The position numbers were made by a program, and so were the translations under genes. 64,000 nt of DNA, from positions 404,501-468,500 of the forward strand of contig CALYLW010000339.1 of NCBI GenBank assembly GCA_944989445.1. Direction: 5' to 3'. Of this stretch, positions 11,001 through 20,771 are shown in pieces. The notes below the pieces were generated by a model. That model was not told where the DNA came from. It searched no databases and was given only the letters and a program-made list of their open reading frames with translations. Position 1 is the stretch's first letter; every line of letters starts with the position of its first letter. This stretch comes from Ampullaceana balthica (lineage: Eukaryota > Mollusca > Gastropoda > Lymnaeidae).

Positions 11001-14000
11001 AAAATTTCATCAAAAAGTACTTACTATCATGGGAAATCCACACTCACATAATAACCATACATAAGAAAACACATTACACCAGGGCAGTATCAATATCCAT
11101 AGGTAAGAAAATCACAAAGTCACCGACTTCACTGTCACGTATTACTGAGGTTGTAACCTCGAGGTGGTCCTGGCTGTAGTCAGCTTCTGTAACGTGTTAC
11201 TGTCATAGTTAGTGTTCGTTATTCCTTCGATGCTCCTCCGGGTGCAGTTTGCATGGCCTCCATTGCTGCGTCTATAACCCCACTGCTTCGGCTGTCTTCA
11301 ATACCACTGCTCCGGCTGTCTTCAACATCACTGCTCCGGCTGTCTTCAGCAGTACTGCCACGGCTGTCTTCCCCACCACTTCTATGGCTGTGTTTCACAC
11401 CACTGCTCCGGCTGTCTTCAACACCACTGGTCTCGTCGTTACGAGGCGTAAGCCCTACGCTCTCGTGAAGATCTTGATATCAGTATGGCTAGTACGGCCA
11501 GTTCTGTTTCTCTCTTAGTGACGTGCCTTGATGTGCTGCGTTGGCTCGAACCGATGGCTCGGTTTTTCGGCGGGCCCCCACTGTGGCGGAGTCGTTGTCT
11601 AGGGGTTGAGGTCCCCCCTTGGCCACAGATATTTACCACGTAGACGGGTAAAAGACTTAGCAACGCTGGGTTGTTTTCTTCAACATAAGTTTAATGACAT
11701 CCAGAAGCTTTGAACATATTTATGGTACAGTACAATTGGCAGTTTACAGTTGATGGTCATACCATCCAGAGTCCTCGGCCCAACTCGACCGGATTGGACC
11801 ACGTTCACAAAACTCCACACTCTATCGTACGTCTTTCACCTGCCTGCTACTTGGCAACTTAACACTCTCCCCGCGACACACAATGTCACCCCTATTATAC
11901 CCCCGTCTTGTCCGACTGGTTTTGACTGGCCCCTGGGTCAATCACCATGTCTCCCTTTGACCGTGGTCCTGTCAATTCATTACAACTTGCACGTACCTTG
12001 AGTTCACCCGCCCCCCGTTCCACGAGGACAAGTGTTCACAACCCCATTTATGCGTAGTCATCCCCACACCACAACATCTGACCGTAACACCCATTTTGTT
12101 ACGTAAAAGCTGTAATATTTTAGTATAAAATACAAGAATCCATTTTACTTTTGTCAAGGTTGCAGGAAGTTTTTGTTCCTCTTCTTTGCATCTGATCCAC
12201 AAAATAGTTTATTACAAAATAATTTATTACAAAATGGTTTATTACAAATAATTTATTACAAAATGGTTTATTACAAAATAGTTTATTACAAAATAGTTTA
12301 TTACAAAATAATTTATTGCAAAATAATTTATGACACGTTTTCATTCAAATATATGCATTATTTTTTGTCACAACTTCAAGTTTGGAATAGATATGTGTAT
12401 GCCCAGAAACAAACATTTTTAGAAGCCACATTCATTTCCCTAAAATTCACAATATATAATTCACCAGGTTTTATTACATTTAACTAATGCCATTAATGCT
12501 ACTATAAATACTATTAAAACTGCAATATCTTTACTAAATTATATTCTTTAAAAAACCTAAAACATGTTCGGTGTCTACTTTTTTGTGTTCCAGGGTTGTG
12601 AAAATGTGGTATGGCATTGGTGGGTGGGGAGGAGTAAGTAAGTCCCATAACACGAAGGTCGTAGGTGATCCCTAATGTTTCCCTAATTAGAGCTTACTCG
12701 AACTTGTTTATACCTGGTGTGTGCCCCAATTCTCTTCCAGGGGACAGCGGAGGACTTTCTTAGCGTATCATTTATATTGTGGCTTTGCGTGGGCTCGATC
12801 CCACGCCCCTCAGCTTTGTGAGGCGAGCGCACTGCTGACTTCGCTACCCAGCCGGGGAGGAGTAGGATGGGTATATCATATTTGTCAATTCTTACAAAGT
12901 GGGTTAATTAAATGCATGATCGTTCCACCACCAATTTTATTTTGGGTGTATTATATCTAGCTGCCTTTGTTGTTTTGCTTATTTCTTGTTTATATATAAT
13001 GATTAAACCTTTAACATGGATTCTAAATGTAATGGAGTCTTATATGGCAACTAGAAATCTCAAGAAAATAATGAAAAAATAAAAATTAATTTGTTTAAAA
13101 TAAGTTACTGGAAAAAAATATATTGCAAGTATTTGGCTAATATAATTGTATTTAGAAAATAGACATCAATTACATAGGTCAGGCTGGTCTTCAAATTTAA
13201 TCCTAGAAATTATAAGGTACCATGGCTTACAACAGTATATTATTTGATGGGGTTAAGCTTATCAGCAGCGGTTCATCCATATTTGAAACTTTCCACACCC
13301 AAAACAATGGGGTCAGATTATAAACTAATGCACTTTTGACAAGTACATGTGGAAGCACAGGAAGAAATAATGATTTATTTCTATGGGTTGAATAAAGTCC
13401 TTTGATTTCCTTTTTATATGAAAGCTTTAAATCTGGACATGCCAGTATTGTATACATGGTTGTTTTTTTTATATAGAATGTATGCCCTTTTACCCAATAT
13501 CATATTTATAGCTTGATAAATGTTTTAGTAAAGAACTAAATTTATTGTTTTGTATGTAAATAATATATATATACACTTACACTTTTTTTTTACCTTATCT
13601 TTATTCTAGCTTATCAGACACCAGTTGATGAATATTCAGCATCTATAAGTTTTCAACAATGGCTCGCAAGTGTTACAGAGAGAATTAACCAAACCATGCA
13701 TTATGGATTTTCAGGTTAGAGATCTAGAATAACTTAAAATTTTGAAAATTTTTAATTGTAATATTATTTTTTGTGCAAAATATAATTACTGCTAACACTT
13801 TTCTATTTATTTTTTCAATTCTTTAAGGTACCCCAGATCCATTGGTCTTTCATGCTCCGCAAGTTTTCTTTGACTGCTTACAGCAGAGAATATCTGCAGG
13901 AACTAGAAAGAAACGTTTACCAAATTTTACTACAGGTTTTGTTAGAAAAGAAGCTCTACCACTGGGCACCTTCACAAAGTACACATGGCACATAACAAAT

Positions 14001-14974
14001 ATAGTGCAAGTAAAGCAAATCTTTGACTCTCAAGAGGTGAAGACTTGGTCAAGTTTGACTTCATTCTTGTTTCAATGTTACATAAATCAAATATCTCAAA
14101 CAAGGTTAATTAATTGTTAATTTCTTCATCATTCAAGTACAATTGATATATATTGATATTATTTGTATTACAAAATAATATTTGTTTCGTTTAGATTACA
14201 TTGGATCTGACTAGAAGCTTTGTAGAAAATAGAGATGGAACATATGATCCTTATGAAGCCCCTAGACCTGATGCTTTCAATGACACAAATAAGATTAAAA
14301 ACCACACTCCAATTCGGCCTTTTGAATTAAAAACTTATCTGAAAGTTGGTGGGTATCATTAAATTCAACCAAGAATTGCAACTTCATTATTTTTAAGCAG
14401 TGACCTTGATTTGTATTATATTTATATGTTTTTTTAGTTTTGTACACATCTTTTAAAAAAATTTATTGCAAGAGCCAACCATATATATATATTTTTTTTT
14501 AAATTTAATTTTCTTTTATTTTGAAAGAGAAACTCTTGACAAAAATTTGTTAAATAAATTGAACACTCCATTGTTCATTAAGATGCACATTTTAAATTTA
14601 AATATTAAAAGTTTTGTTTCAACAAAAAAAATTAGGTTCTTTTTAATACTGGTATCTAAAACTAAAATTTTTAAATCAAAATTTTCTTTGATACAAACAA
14701 GACCAGAACATTTACTTAAATCTAGTCAGCTTTTAAATTTTTCTTCATTTTTCTCTCAGGCCCTGCAAGTGCTCAAAAAGAGTCAACACCTTTTATTATT
14801 GAATGGATCCCAGATATTTTGCCCCAGTGTCACATTGGAGAATTACGCATTAAATTTGAATATGGACATCAACGCAATGGACAAATTGAGAATAGAAACA
14901 CTAGTGGTTTAACATCTCCGGATATATCCCTCCAAACACAAGCAATACAGCTACGAGAAATAATGCCTAGTTAG
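1289..14974 (+). CDS. C2orf42: C2orf42 homologue (Cys4 zinc-binding and SWIM-type motifs), 8 coding exons
   Basis: Eight exons join in frame with GT-AG introns: 1289-2017, 3934-4060, 4207-4359, 5688-5870, 13610-13714, 13828-14036, 14195-14348 and 14760-14974, giving 624 residues against about 574 for human C2orf42. The N-terminus has a treble-clef-like Cys4 motif (Cys32, Cys35, Cys46, Cys51) in [13 protein letters not shown], which I recognise as the C2orf42 signature. A SWIM-type CxC...CxH motif is formed by Cys237, Cys239, Cys257 and His259, split across the first intron. Residues 286-397 are Gln-rich and low complexity; residues 398-624 form the conserved C-terminal region. The molecular function is unknown; SWIM and treble-clef fingers suggest nucleic-acid or protein binding in the nucleus. 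Intron 4 is enlarged to 7.7 kb by an LTR element. The ATG at 1289 follows a splice acceptor at 1268, so a non-coding 5' exon lies upstream, perhaps outside the window. Confidence 0.88.
2018..3933 (+). other. C2orf42 intron 1
   Basis: AT-rich intron of 1.9 kb. I see only homopolymer runs and no transposon ends or tandem array. Confidence 0.7.
3934..4060 (+). CDS. C2orf42: C2orf42 exon 2 (second half of SWIM-type motif)
   Basis: Acceptor AATTTAAG, donor GTAAGT at 4061. It encodes [18 protein letters not shown]; Cys257 and His259 complete the CxC...CxH motif begun in the previous exon. Ends in phase 1. Confidence 0.85.
4207..4359 (+). CDS. C2orf42: C2orf42 exon 3
   Basis: Acceptor TTCTTCAG, donor GTAAGT at 4360. 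It encodes an acidic stretch ([16 protein letters not shown]) that is phase-compatible (1 to 1) with both neighbours. Confidence 0.85.
4360..5687 (+). other. C2orf42 intron 3
   Basis: AT-rich intron of 1.3 kb. Its short open frames lack protein-like composition, and no repeat or mobile element is recognised. Confidence 0.65.
5688..5870 (+). CDS. C2orf42: C2orf42 exon 4 (Gln-rich linker)
   Basis: Acceptor TCATTCAG, donor GTAAGG at 5871. It encodes a Gln/Ser/Asn-rich linker ([14 protein letters not shown]) and ends with one base of a split serine codon completed in the exon at 13610. Confidence 0.85.
6159..6662 (-). repeat. Left LTR (3' LTR in element orientation)
   Basis: Starts TGTGGCGGAGTCG and runs to GACCGT. 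It matches the right LTR base for base by eye over 504 bp. The right LTR then continues AACA, whereas this copy continues TTTATTTACA, so the inner boundary is uncertain by a few bases. Confidence 0.87.
6663..8065 (-). other. Non-coding internal region of the LTR element (3' side)
   Basis: Downstream of the gag-like ORF in element orientation. It contains weak direct repeats of a CATGGTTCAATGATTTA type (about 6860-7030) but no coding domain and no clear polypurine tract. This is where pol would be expected, and it is absent. Confidence 0.6.
8066..10873 (-). CDS. Gag-like, highly charged coiled-coil protein of the LTR element (935 aa)
   Basis: One uninterrupted 935-codon ORF from ATG at 10873. 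The N-terminal 90 residues ([19 protein letters not shown], then Glu/Arg/Lys-rich helix) resemble the leader found before the Gag domain in many metazoan Gypsy-type elements. It includes a 13-residue direct repeat around [13 protein letters not shown]. Residues about 350-680 are strongly heptad-like coiled coil. Near the C-terminus comes a hydrophobic stretch ([17 protein letters not shown]) and then an Arg/Gly-rich tail ([16 protein letters not shown]) that could bind RNA. I see no CCHC knuckle and no conserved capsid core. The likely role is a structural or RNA-packaging protein, but this is inference. The intact frame suggests recent activity or selection. Confidence 0.7.
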   Translation of the reverse strand: MWLPNVEKLKQSAPELGFEGEEAKIWVIEAYKREEDEERDRRKSEEDKERDRRKSEEDKEREKRKEERAEESRRLEMERQRELEMADEMYRGVKEEDKIGTNNNVLITQTTSGPKKRYKSRTKHVTEKPELKCQKGVAEIGNKNFSKSDLNSTTRKISIDTAAASKKKGRKEKVRKELARGKTITQSDKKVVENVNNGKETDKNPVKPENNVKETDNKVVEPEKNYAEQVRDEIRMGAVGKETKENTPEPEKRYDHSVIDALIAWTKGEIKSEEIEVQNDCDEKTEGIGDVEKVTRMEYDEANDTINYYASDTLERSTHKNEKKIKQGQLTNVVTANKGKEKGEREDSWWLKKIEEVRLKWEQEDKESLRQNEERQRLRQKKDEKKQRQYEKRQEKMLENDEEKRRKRRIKQGALKSNESNCQEELYGIASLFWEEPYVTKEVKVTEPAAGEIAREESNKLISELRNNLTLRENELKEHKETVSKLESTLNKVETRLTDLEKVDRLKIEETEVESMNLRMRIAEMYKLLAQNDEEKSSWLKIIKDKDRNISGLNKTVTEKDECLQSLQWKLKEIKDTLTLREEKNNELTLTIAYNKEDINDLWRIIVEKEEKRTELTQRLTGNDTDMTMIVQRTSKMLGTIVEKPHEKWTKEVQFRKREILLNMNKKKSSDLDMQDGVKVTEHTVKTVVTLTSEAKCCECKGNKEDNDGKIDFATEFLEDSKLFDGDQENIEDNDGKIECATKLRADIPHRDKNKQLKKKPFSGAIQQYDVGSAKHCCELLNKGDAYNLQGRSRANTELHRNNNNDTVRSRLARMHKTMTDKYSLDRLTAGLLRILVLLIIGVRLNTFNCVVSSCVGIFLDAMVSPSGQRVQFKRGQGGKFKCSDRSYWRDFKGGSKANMISRGGGDRSDRGNFRGGGILNRKSHRGSDREDRRG
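10874..11562 (-). other. Leader region of the LTR element with internal tandem repeat
   Basis: Lies between the candidate primer-binding site and the ORF. Positions about 11265-11440 hold roughly six imperfect units of 27-30 bp sharing GCTCCGGCTGTCTTCA and related text. In element orientation this is the 5' untranslated leader, where packaging signals normally lie. Confidence 0.6.
11563..11580 (-). promoter_or_regulatory. Candidate primer-binding site of the LTR element
   Basis: On the minus strand, one base after the LTR end (...CCGCCACA-G), the sequence reads TGGGGGCCCGCCGAAAAA. It begins with the obligatory TGG and resembles a tRNA-Pro primer site over its first part only. The match was judged by eye without the species' tRNA set. 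Confidence 0.4.
11582..12089 (-). repeat. Right LTR (5' LTR in element orientation)
   Basis: 508 bp, TGTGGCGGAG...GACCGTAACA on the plus strand, followed immediately by the target duplication CCCAT. It is the partner of the LTR at 6159-6662. Confidence 0.87.
12201..12333. repeat. 15-bp tandem array
   Basis: About nine units of AAAATAGTTTATTAC with T/A/G variation at the sixth and seventh positions; one unit is 14 bp. Located in C2orf42 intron 4, 107 bp downstream of the LTR element's target duplication. Confidence 0.9.
12637..12853 (-). mobile_element. tRNA-derived SINE
   Basis: Read on the minus strand from 12853, the head is tRNA-like: GGCTGGGTAGCGAAGTCAGC resembles an A box and GGATCGAGCC (about 12788-12797) a B box at the expected distance. 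A non-tRNA body of about 140 bp follows, ending in a short CTTA-type tail (ACTTACTTACT). Perfect 11-bp duplications GGGGAGGAGTA flank it at 12626-12636 and 12854-12864, as expected for LINE-mediated insertion. Confidence 0.85.
12865..13609 (+). other. 3' part of C2orf42 intron 4
   Basis: AT-rich, without recognised exons. It ends in a polypyrimidine tract and the acceptor TTATTCTAG at 13609. Confidence 0.6.
13610..13714 (+). CDS. C2orf42: C2orf42 exon 5
   Basis: Encodes [20 protein letters not shown], the start of the conserved C-terminal region. It enters in phase 1 and leaves in phase 1 at the donor GTTAGA (13715). Confidence 0.85.
13828..14036 (+). CDS. C2orf42: C2orf42 exon 6
   Basis: Acceptor CTTTAAG, donor GTGAAG at 14037, ending in phase 0. 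It encodes [20 protein letters not shown], part of the most conserved C-terminal segment. Confidence 0.85.
14195..14348 (+). CDS. C2orf42: C2orf42 exon 7
   Basis: Acceptor TCGTTTAG, donor GTGGGT at 14349. It encodes [18 protein letters not shown] and leaves in phase 1. Confidence 0.85.
14760..14974 (+). CDS. C2orf42: C2orf42 last coding exon
   Basis: Acceptor TTCTCTCAG at 14759. It encodes [20 protein letters not shown] and reaches TAG at 14972-14974. Confidence 0.87.
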
Positions 14975-15500
14975 CAAAATTTTAGTGCATTGTCATTAAT
15001 GTATAAATAGAAAAGTAAGTCACTAGTCAAACACTCCATAACTAAAAAGAAATTAAAACTTTTTGTGATTCTTGGATAACTGTTTGTAAATGAGTAATTT
15101 TATTGAATTGAAAATGAGAGTATTTATTTTAATGATCAAGTAAATGTTCCTATTAAAATTAGGTTCTGATTCAATTATTTTTGTTAAACTCTGCTTAGTG
15201 TCAAGTTTTAAAAACTGTACCTCATATATATTTTTTTTTAATTCGAAAAGATATCAGCTAGGAGGAATACATTCACATGATGTGCAGAGACATCTTATAA
15301 GGCAAATAGGAAAAGAAGCTATTTAAAATTAGTTGTCACTTGTGTAAGTGGAGATACATGTAATTTCTTTTTATTCATGCTCTAACTCTCAATAGAAATA
15401 CAGTCTAGTGATAAAAGACTTTTGTATATAAATATTTATGAGAAAATATTCTATTGTTTAATATGAGCTTCCTTCATGTAGAGCAATAAATATACATATT
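14975..15500 (+). other. Probable C2orf42 3'UTR with polyadenylation signal
   Basis: AT-rich sequence after the stop codon. The first good AATAAA is at 15485-15490, giving a 3'UTR of about 510 nt. Further AATAAA words near 15790 and 15950 could serve longer forms. Confidence 0.5.
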
Positions 15501-16062
15501 TTTCATGCATCTAACAAAGACTGGATGCTTACTTTAAAGATCAGGATCTATGTATTTTAGCTCCTCTCAAGAAAAGTGAAATACCAGCATCTAAATCTAA
15601 GTTGTGGCACTTAAAATATGTGGATATTTTATTTGACAGCAGCTCTCAAAGAACCAAGGGATAAGAACATACCCTCACCCTCAAACAACAAAATTTGATC
15701 ATTTTTGGTGCAATTTAGATAATGATTATCATGAGTGTGCTTCAAGAGACTTTTTGGGTGCATCAATCAATATCAATATGTCAAAAAATAAATGAACTTT
15801 AAAAAAATTTCAAAACTTTTAATTAAGCATATTTCTGTGAAAAATTGTTTGCCCACCATTATTGATAATGTTGCTAAATAATATGAAAAAAAAACTATTA
15901 TGTTCTATTTTCCCCACCCTCCTTATTTATTGCAAATTAATGGAAATAAAATAAATATAAAACAATGAATATCACTTTCATTTTTAATATATAATGTTTA
16001 GTTAATTAAAGGATATGTTACAAATTGTTTTTGTTTATAAAATTAATCCTATCTTTCCTACC
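15501..16062. other. Intergenic AT-rich sequence
   Basis: I see no gene, mobile-element end or array. Confidence 0.5.
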
Positions 16063-16287
16063 CATTTAAATATTGAAGTTCTGTGTAGATCATTTAATTA
16101 TTGAAGTTCTATGTAGATCATTTAATTATTGAAGTTCTATGTAGATCATTTAATTATTGAAGTTCTATGTAGATCATTTAAATATTGAAGTTCTATGTAG
16201 ATCATTTAATTATTGAAGTTCTATGTAGATCATTTAATTATTGAAGTTCTATGTAGATCATTTAATTATTGAAGTTCTATGGAGATT
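16063..16287. repeat. 28-bp tandem array, about 8 copies
   Basis: Units read ATTGAAGTTCTATGTAGATC plus ATTTAATT, with only occasional substitutions. The high similarity between units suggests recent expansion. Confidence 0.92.
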
Positions 16288-16980
16288 TTAAACATTTGGA
16301 GTTTTCTCAAAATAATTCAATTTTTGGACCCACCTACACTTCTCACTTTCATGACAGCTTTAATTTTATTAAATTGCACATTTATCTTTAGATAAAACCC
16401 ATATTAATTATTAAAAAATTAAATCATAAAAAGCCATAGACAGAATAATTTTGCTACTCACATTTTTCAAATGGGTTGTTGCAGCTTTGTCATGAGGTTG
16501 TTGACAAAATATTCTCATTTTATTTTGACTTTACATCCAATGTGCAAACGTTTCTTTTTTACTATAAAACTCTATTAGACCTGTTTAGAGATTTATATAT
16601 TTGTTAAACCAAACTCCCTTTTTTAATGTATTTGGTATTTTGAAGTGTACTTCTTAGAATTCAACTTCTAGCATCAGGTAAAAACCTTGAATTTGCATAG
16701 ACGCAAGATGATAAACTGTATTGATTAAACTTGAAGTACTCACTAAGCACATGTTATTTAGTTCATTTTTGAAAATACAATGAAACATTACTCTGACAAA
16801 ATTTTAAAGCATTAAGATATCTGCTGATCCAGGATGTCCAATCTGGAGTTTTTTTTAGAATAATTGTATGTAGTTTTGGCCCAAGATACCACCCACCCCA
16901 CTGCATGCATACAAAATCTTCATAATTGACAACCCACCACAATATGTATTCACTAGCGATATAAAGCTGGCTCCTATTTT
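16288..16980. other. Intergenic sequence, nothing recognised
   Basis: AT-rich, no supported ORF or repeat. Confidence 0.45.
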
Positions 16981-17470
16981 ATTACAACCTTTTTATTAAC
17001 TTGCTTTCTTTCGTTACTGTTTGTCTGTCCTCAATTTTCCAAATTTACCAACTTAAAATTAAACCACTTCTGATGGTCCTAGAGATCTCAAAATTTTACA
17101 GCAGATAGATCTTGGATGACAATGCATTGTATCAAAATTTCAGATCAATCGAATATACCTTAATTAAATTATTGCATTTTTTAGTTTATCTTTATATAGC
17201 AATGTATCCGATTGCCATTGTTGACAGCACATGCCAGTTTACTCCAGCCATCGATGACCACTCCCCATGTTTATATCAGGGGCAGTTCAGTCAGTTCCAG
17301 TCTGTAAACACGCGATGCATTTAAAGAAATAAAATTTTCTATATACTTTATGATTTTACACTTAAACTAAAAAGAATAAAATATATAGAGTTATAGAGGT
17401 AAAAAAAAGATTTTTAAAAACGTCTCTAGAAGTATAAGTGGACTAGAAAGAAGAAAATAATTTATAAGTT
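16981..17470. repeat. R1-related dispersed repeat and left arm of an inverted repeat
   Basis: The text at 17080-17200 (ATCAAAATTTCAGATCAATC, then TTAATTAAATTATTG) recurs at 22610, 23570, 44550 and 63310 and, inverted, near 55650-55740. Positions 17400-17470 (TATAAGTGGACTAG...) are the reverse complement of 19613-19700, so the LINE fragment between them is flanked by inverted arms. Confidence 0.7.
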
Positions 17471-19485
17471 CAAGTTCGTTCATCCGTCGATACGACGAGG
17501 ACCACTCTAGTCATCCGAGGGTTGTCTGTGCGTGCGCAGATGGCTGATGAGGCTGATCCTTGCACGGAAGGTTCGGGAACAGAAGGGACGAGTGGGACAT
17601 CTCCAGGAGGGTTGACAGCATGGGCCTTTTGGGCTTGTCTCTTCTTTTCTGCGGCGGTGATCCGGTTTGCCTCGAATGACTTGGCACCTTCGTGAATGGA
17701 AGAGCGCCAGGTGGATCGGTCCATTGCAGCTCGTTCCCACGTGTCTGGATTGATGGCAAACGCTTTCATTGAGGCTTTCAGTGTGTCTTTGAAGCGTTTC
17801 TTTTGCCCACCGTGGGACCGCTGGCCATACTGGAGCTCACCATAGAAGATTCTCTTTGGCAGTCTCTCGTCTGGCATTCGGACAACGTGCCCTGCCCATG
17901 AGCGAAGCTGGGTCTGCATCAGGAGGGTGAAGATACTGGGGAGACCTGCCTTGGTCAGTACCACTGTCTCTAGAATTTTGTTCTGCCACTTTATGCCGAG
18001 AATCTTCCTGAGGCTTGTAGTATGAAAGTGGTTAAGCTTTCTTGCATGGCGCTGATAAACAGTCCAAGTTTCACAAGCATATAGCAGTGTGGGGAGCACC
18101 ACGGCCCTGTACACTTTCAGCTTGGTCTGGATGGTAATGCCTCTTCTGTTCCAGACATTAGGGTTCAACCCGCCGAAAGTGGAGCTGGCTTTGGCAATTC
18201 TGACGTTCACTTCGTCATCGATGGTGACATTTTTAGACTGTGCTGCCTAGGTATGTGAACCGGTGCACTGTGTTGAGTCTCTGGCCGTTGACAGTGATGT
18301 TGGGATCTACGTAGGGCCTTCCAGGCGCGGGCTGATGGAGGACCTCAGTCTTCTTAGTTTTGATTGTCAGACCAAAGTTTGTGCAGGCGCTGGAAAACAG
18401 GTTTACACTGCGTTGCATGTCGGCTTCTGAGACAGCGTTGAGGGCACAGTCATCAGCAAACAGCAGGTCTCTGATGATGTCTGTCATAACCTTGGTTTTT
18501 GCCTGGAGCCTCCGAATGTTGAACAGTTTTCCATCTGTGCAGTACTTCAGGTCGACACCAACATCCTCGTCTCTGAAGGCCTCTGTCAGCATAGCGGAAA
18601 ACATGAGGCTAAACAGTGTTGGTGCCAGGACGCAGCCCTGCTTGACCCCGTTTGTGACTGGGAAAGGATCAGAAAACTCTCCGCTGTCCTGGACTCTGGC
18701 CTGCATGCCCTCATGGAATTGTTGCACCAAGACGATGAATTTCCTTGGGCAACCGTACTTGGCCATGATCTTCCACAGACCCTCTCTGCCAACAGTGTCA
18801 AAAGACTTGGTCAGGTCGACATATTATAGGTGGAGAACAGGTCGAAGTTCTGCTCCTGACATTTCTCTTGCAGCTGCCTGGAATCCACACTGACTTTCAG
18901 GCAGGAGTCCTTGGTCAAGGTGGACTGTGTGGCGGTTGAGCAGGATTCTGGCAATGATCTTCCCTGCGATAGAAAGCAGGGATATGCCTCTGTATGTGGT
19001 TGTCACAAGCCTGTCTACTTCCTTTTCGCTTATTTAGATGTATGATGGTGGCATTTTTGAAGTCCTGCGGGATCGTCTCTTGCTGCCATATCAAGAGAAA
19101 CAGCTAGTGGAGCCTTTCAGTCAGGGCTGTTCCCCCCTCCTTGTAGACCTCAGTTGGTATGGCGTCAGAACCAGGTGCTTTGCCACTGGAGAGAAGATAG
19201 ATTGCTTTCTGGGTCTCGAGCAAGGTTGGGGGCTTTGTTTGTGGGCACTTGGGGGAGACGATTGATGGCTTCGTTGTTGATTGTCGAAGGGCGATTTAGG
19301 TTGTTATCGAAATGTTCGACCCACCTCTCCAAGATCTTCTCTTTGTCTGTGATGAGAGTGTTACCGTCTGCGCTGAGGAGGGGGTTTGATCCTGAGGGCG
19401 TGGGACGTCGTAGAACTTTTTATAGTCACGCCTGTCTGCGTAGACTTGGATCTCATCAACTTTGTTGCCGAGCCAATCGGGTGTT
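17471..19485 (-). pseudogene. LINE (non-LTR retrotransposon) reverse transcriptase fragment
   Basis: Reading leftwards, frame-broken pieces give the RT order: YRGISLLSIAGKI (about 18990), PESQCGF, NGVKQGCVLAPTLFSLMFSA, the catalytic LLFADDCAL, FTYLGSTV and then, after a frameshift near 18220, the C-terminal block LLYACETWTVYQ...WAGHVVRMPDERLPKRIFYG. At least two frame breaks (near 18225 and 18820) make it inactive. No endonuclease domain is present, so it is 5'-truncated. The clade is not resolved by eye. Confidence 0.87.
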
Positions 19486-19700
19486 TGGTATAAAAATTAA
19501 AGATTTATAATTGAGAAGGCAAAAGAGAGATCTATGAGAGAATGAGTGAACTGCATGTGTAAAACCTCAAAAGCGCCCGCCCCACGTTTTTAGTCATATT
19601 AAATGAAGTAGTCATATTAAATTACTTGAACTTATAACTTTTAAGTTATTTTCTTCATTTTAGTCCACTTATAAAAACGTTTTCATAAATCTTTTTTTAA
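19486..19700. repeat. Right arm of the inverted repeat around the LINE fragment
   Basis: 19613-19700 (TTGAACTTATAACTT...TTTAGTCCACTTATAAAAACG) mirrors 17400-17470. The segment 19505-19570 (GAAGGCAAAAGAGAGATCTA) recurs in direct orientation at about 55330-55395. Confidence 0.7.
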
Positions 19701-20479
19701 ATTTTATTTTATCCTTGTTACCCATCACAGACCTGTTAAGTTTGTTGTTTTCAGCTCTCAAAAACTTAGCTTCAAACCCCAAAGCATAGTCTGGTCAATT
19801 AATGGGGGTTAGAAAAGGATTAAAATCACAACTGCTACTTCTATTTCTTGCAACTTGCAATACTCAATTCATTTAATAGATTTTAAATTCAGGAAAGCTT
19901 AAATAATATAAAACTGTTTGCGCAGATTAAATTGACTAATGGGAAGACTTGAGCCACTGTAAAATATTAGTGGGCTGGACATTCCAGTAAATATATTTGT
20001 CAAGATAGTTATTGGACCAAACTTGACTGTTGACAGCCTGTAAAAATCGAGTAGATTCTTGTTTTATCTCTGGGGTGGTGAATCTTCATTACTTTGTGTG
20101 CCAACATTTTCAATTTCAAAAGTATTGCTGCGTGCCAAGTAGACCCCCCTGAGGATACAAACCGCTTATATCGAATTGTGATAATGACTTGACATGCAAG
20201 ATTTTCTCGTAAAGCCTAAGTGGCATGCATGACATAGGTTCTCAACCCCTGTCCTATCATCTTGATTTCTGATTAGTTATGCTGTTTAGTGTGTTGCACA
20301 TATCTAAAATATTCACACTGTATATAAGAAAATACATATTATGCCTACTTTTAAACTGTTGACCTAATTGAACGCCCCACATAAAAGTTAGTTTATTCAC
20401 CTGAAACCAAAACGATAGTGATTAAGATAGGGATTAATCGGGGAAGAATTGTAGCCAAAGATGGTGAGTTCATTAGTAA
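19701..20479. other. Intergenic sequence, nothing recognised
   Basis: No supported coding or repeat feature. Confidence 0.45.
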
Positions 20480-20771
20480 CAGTGGCACCTCGAGATATGA
20501 GTGTCCTAACATACGAGATATTTGAGATGCGAGCTGTCGAGCGAGCGAAGTTTAATTTTTGAAAAACGAGCGACATTTGAGATATGAAGAACGGCCAGCT
20601 GCGACGCTGCACATGGCCCACCCAGTTTACCCCGCCTGGGCCTCGTGCATTATCCCACGTATTCCCCCAGTGTGCTTGTTCACTTGCTGTCGAAGCATCT
20701 TTGGTTAGTTTTTTCTAGGGCTTTGCGCTTTTTGTGCATTTACATACTTTATCACATGTCTTTCTATAACC

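Larger units (their letters stand above)
6159..12089 (-). mobile_element. Non-autonomous LTR retrotransposon with a gag-like ORF, inserted antisense in C2orf42 intron 4
   Basis: Two direct long terminal repeats (6159-6662 and 11582-12089) bracket a 4.9-kb internal region, and the whole is flanked by the 5-bp duplication CCCAT at 6154-6158 and 12090-12094. The outer ends are TG...CA. Orientation is inferred from the single long ORF (10873 to 8066, minus) and from a candidate primer-binding site just inside the right LTR. No protease, reverse transcriptase, RNase H or integrase motif is visible in any frame, so movement would need proteins supplied in trans. The two LTRs look identical over 504 bp, which implies a recent insertion; the last few bases of the left copy next to the internal region differ. 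Confidence 0.85.

Noticed and set aside
12785..12853. Functional tRNA gene on the minus strand
   Set aside because: A and B boxes are tRNA-like but the acceptor stem does not pair, and it is flanked by a SINE body and TSD.
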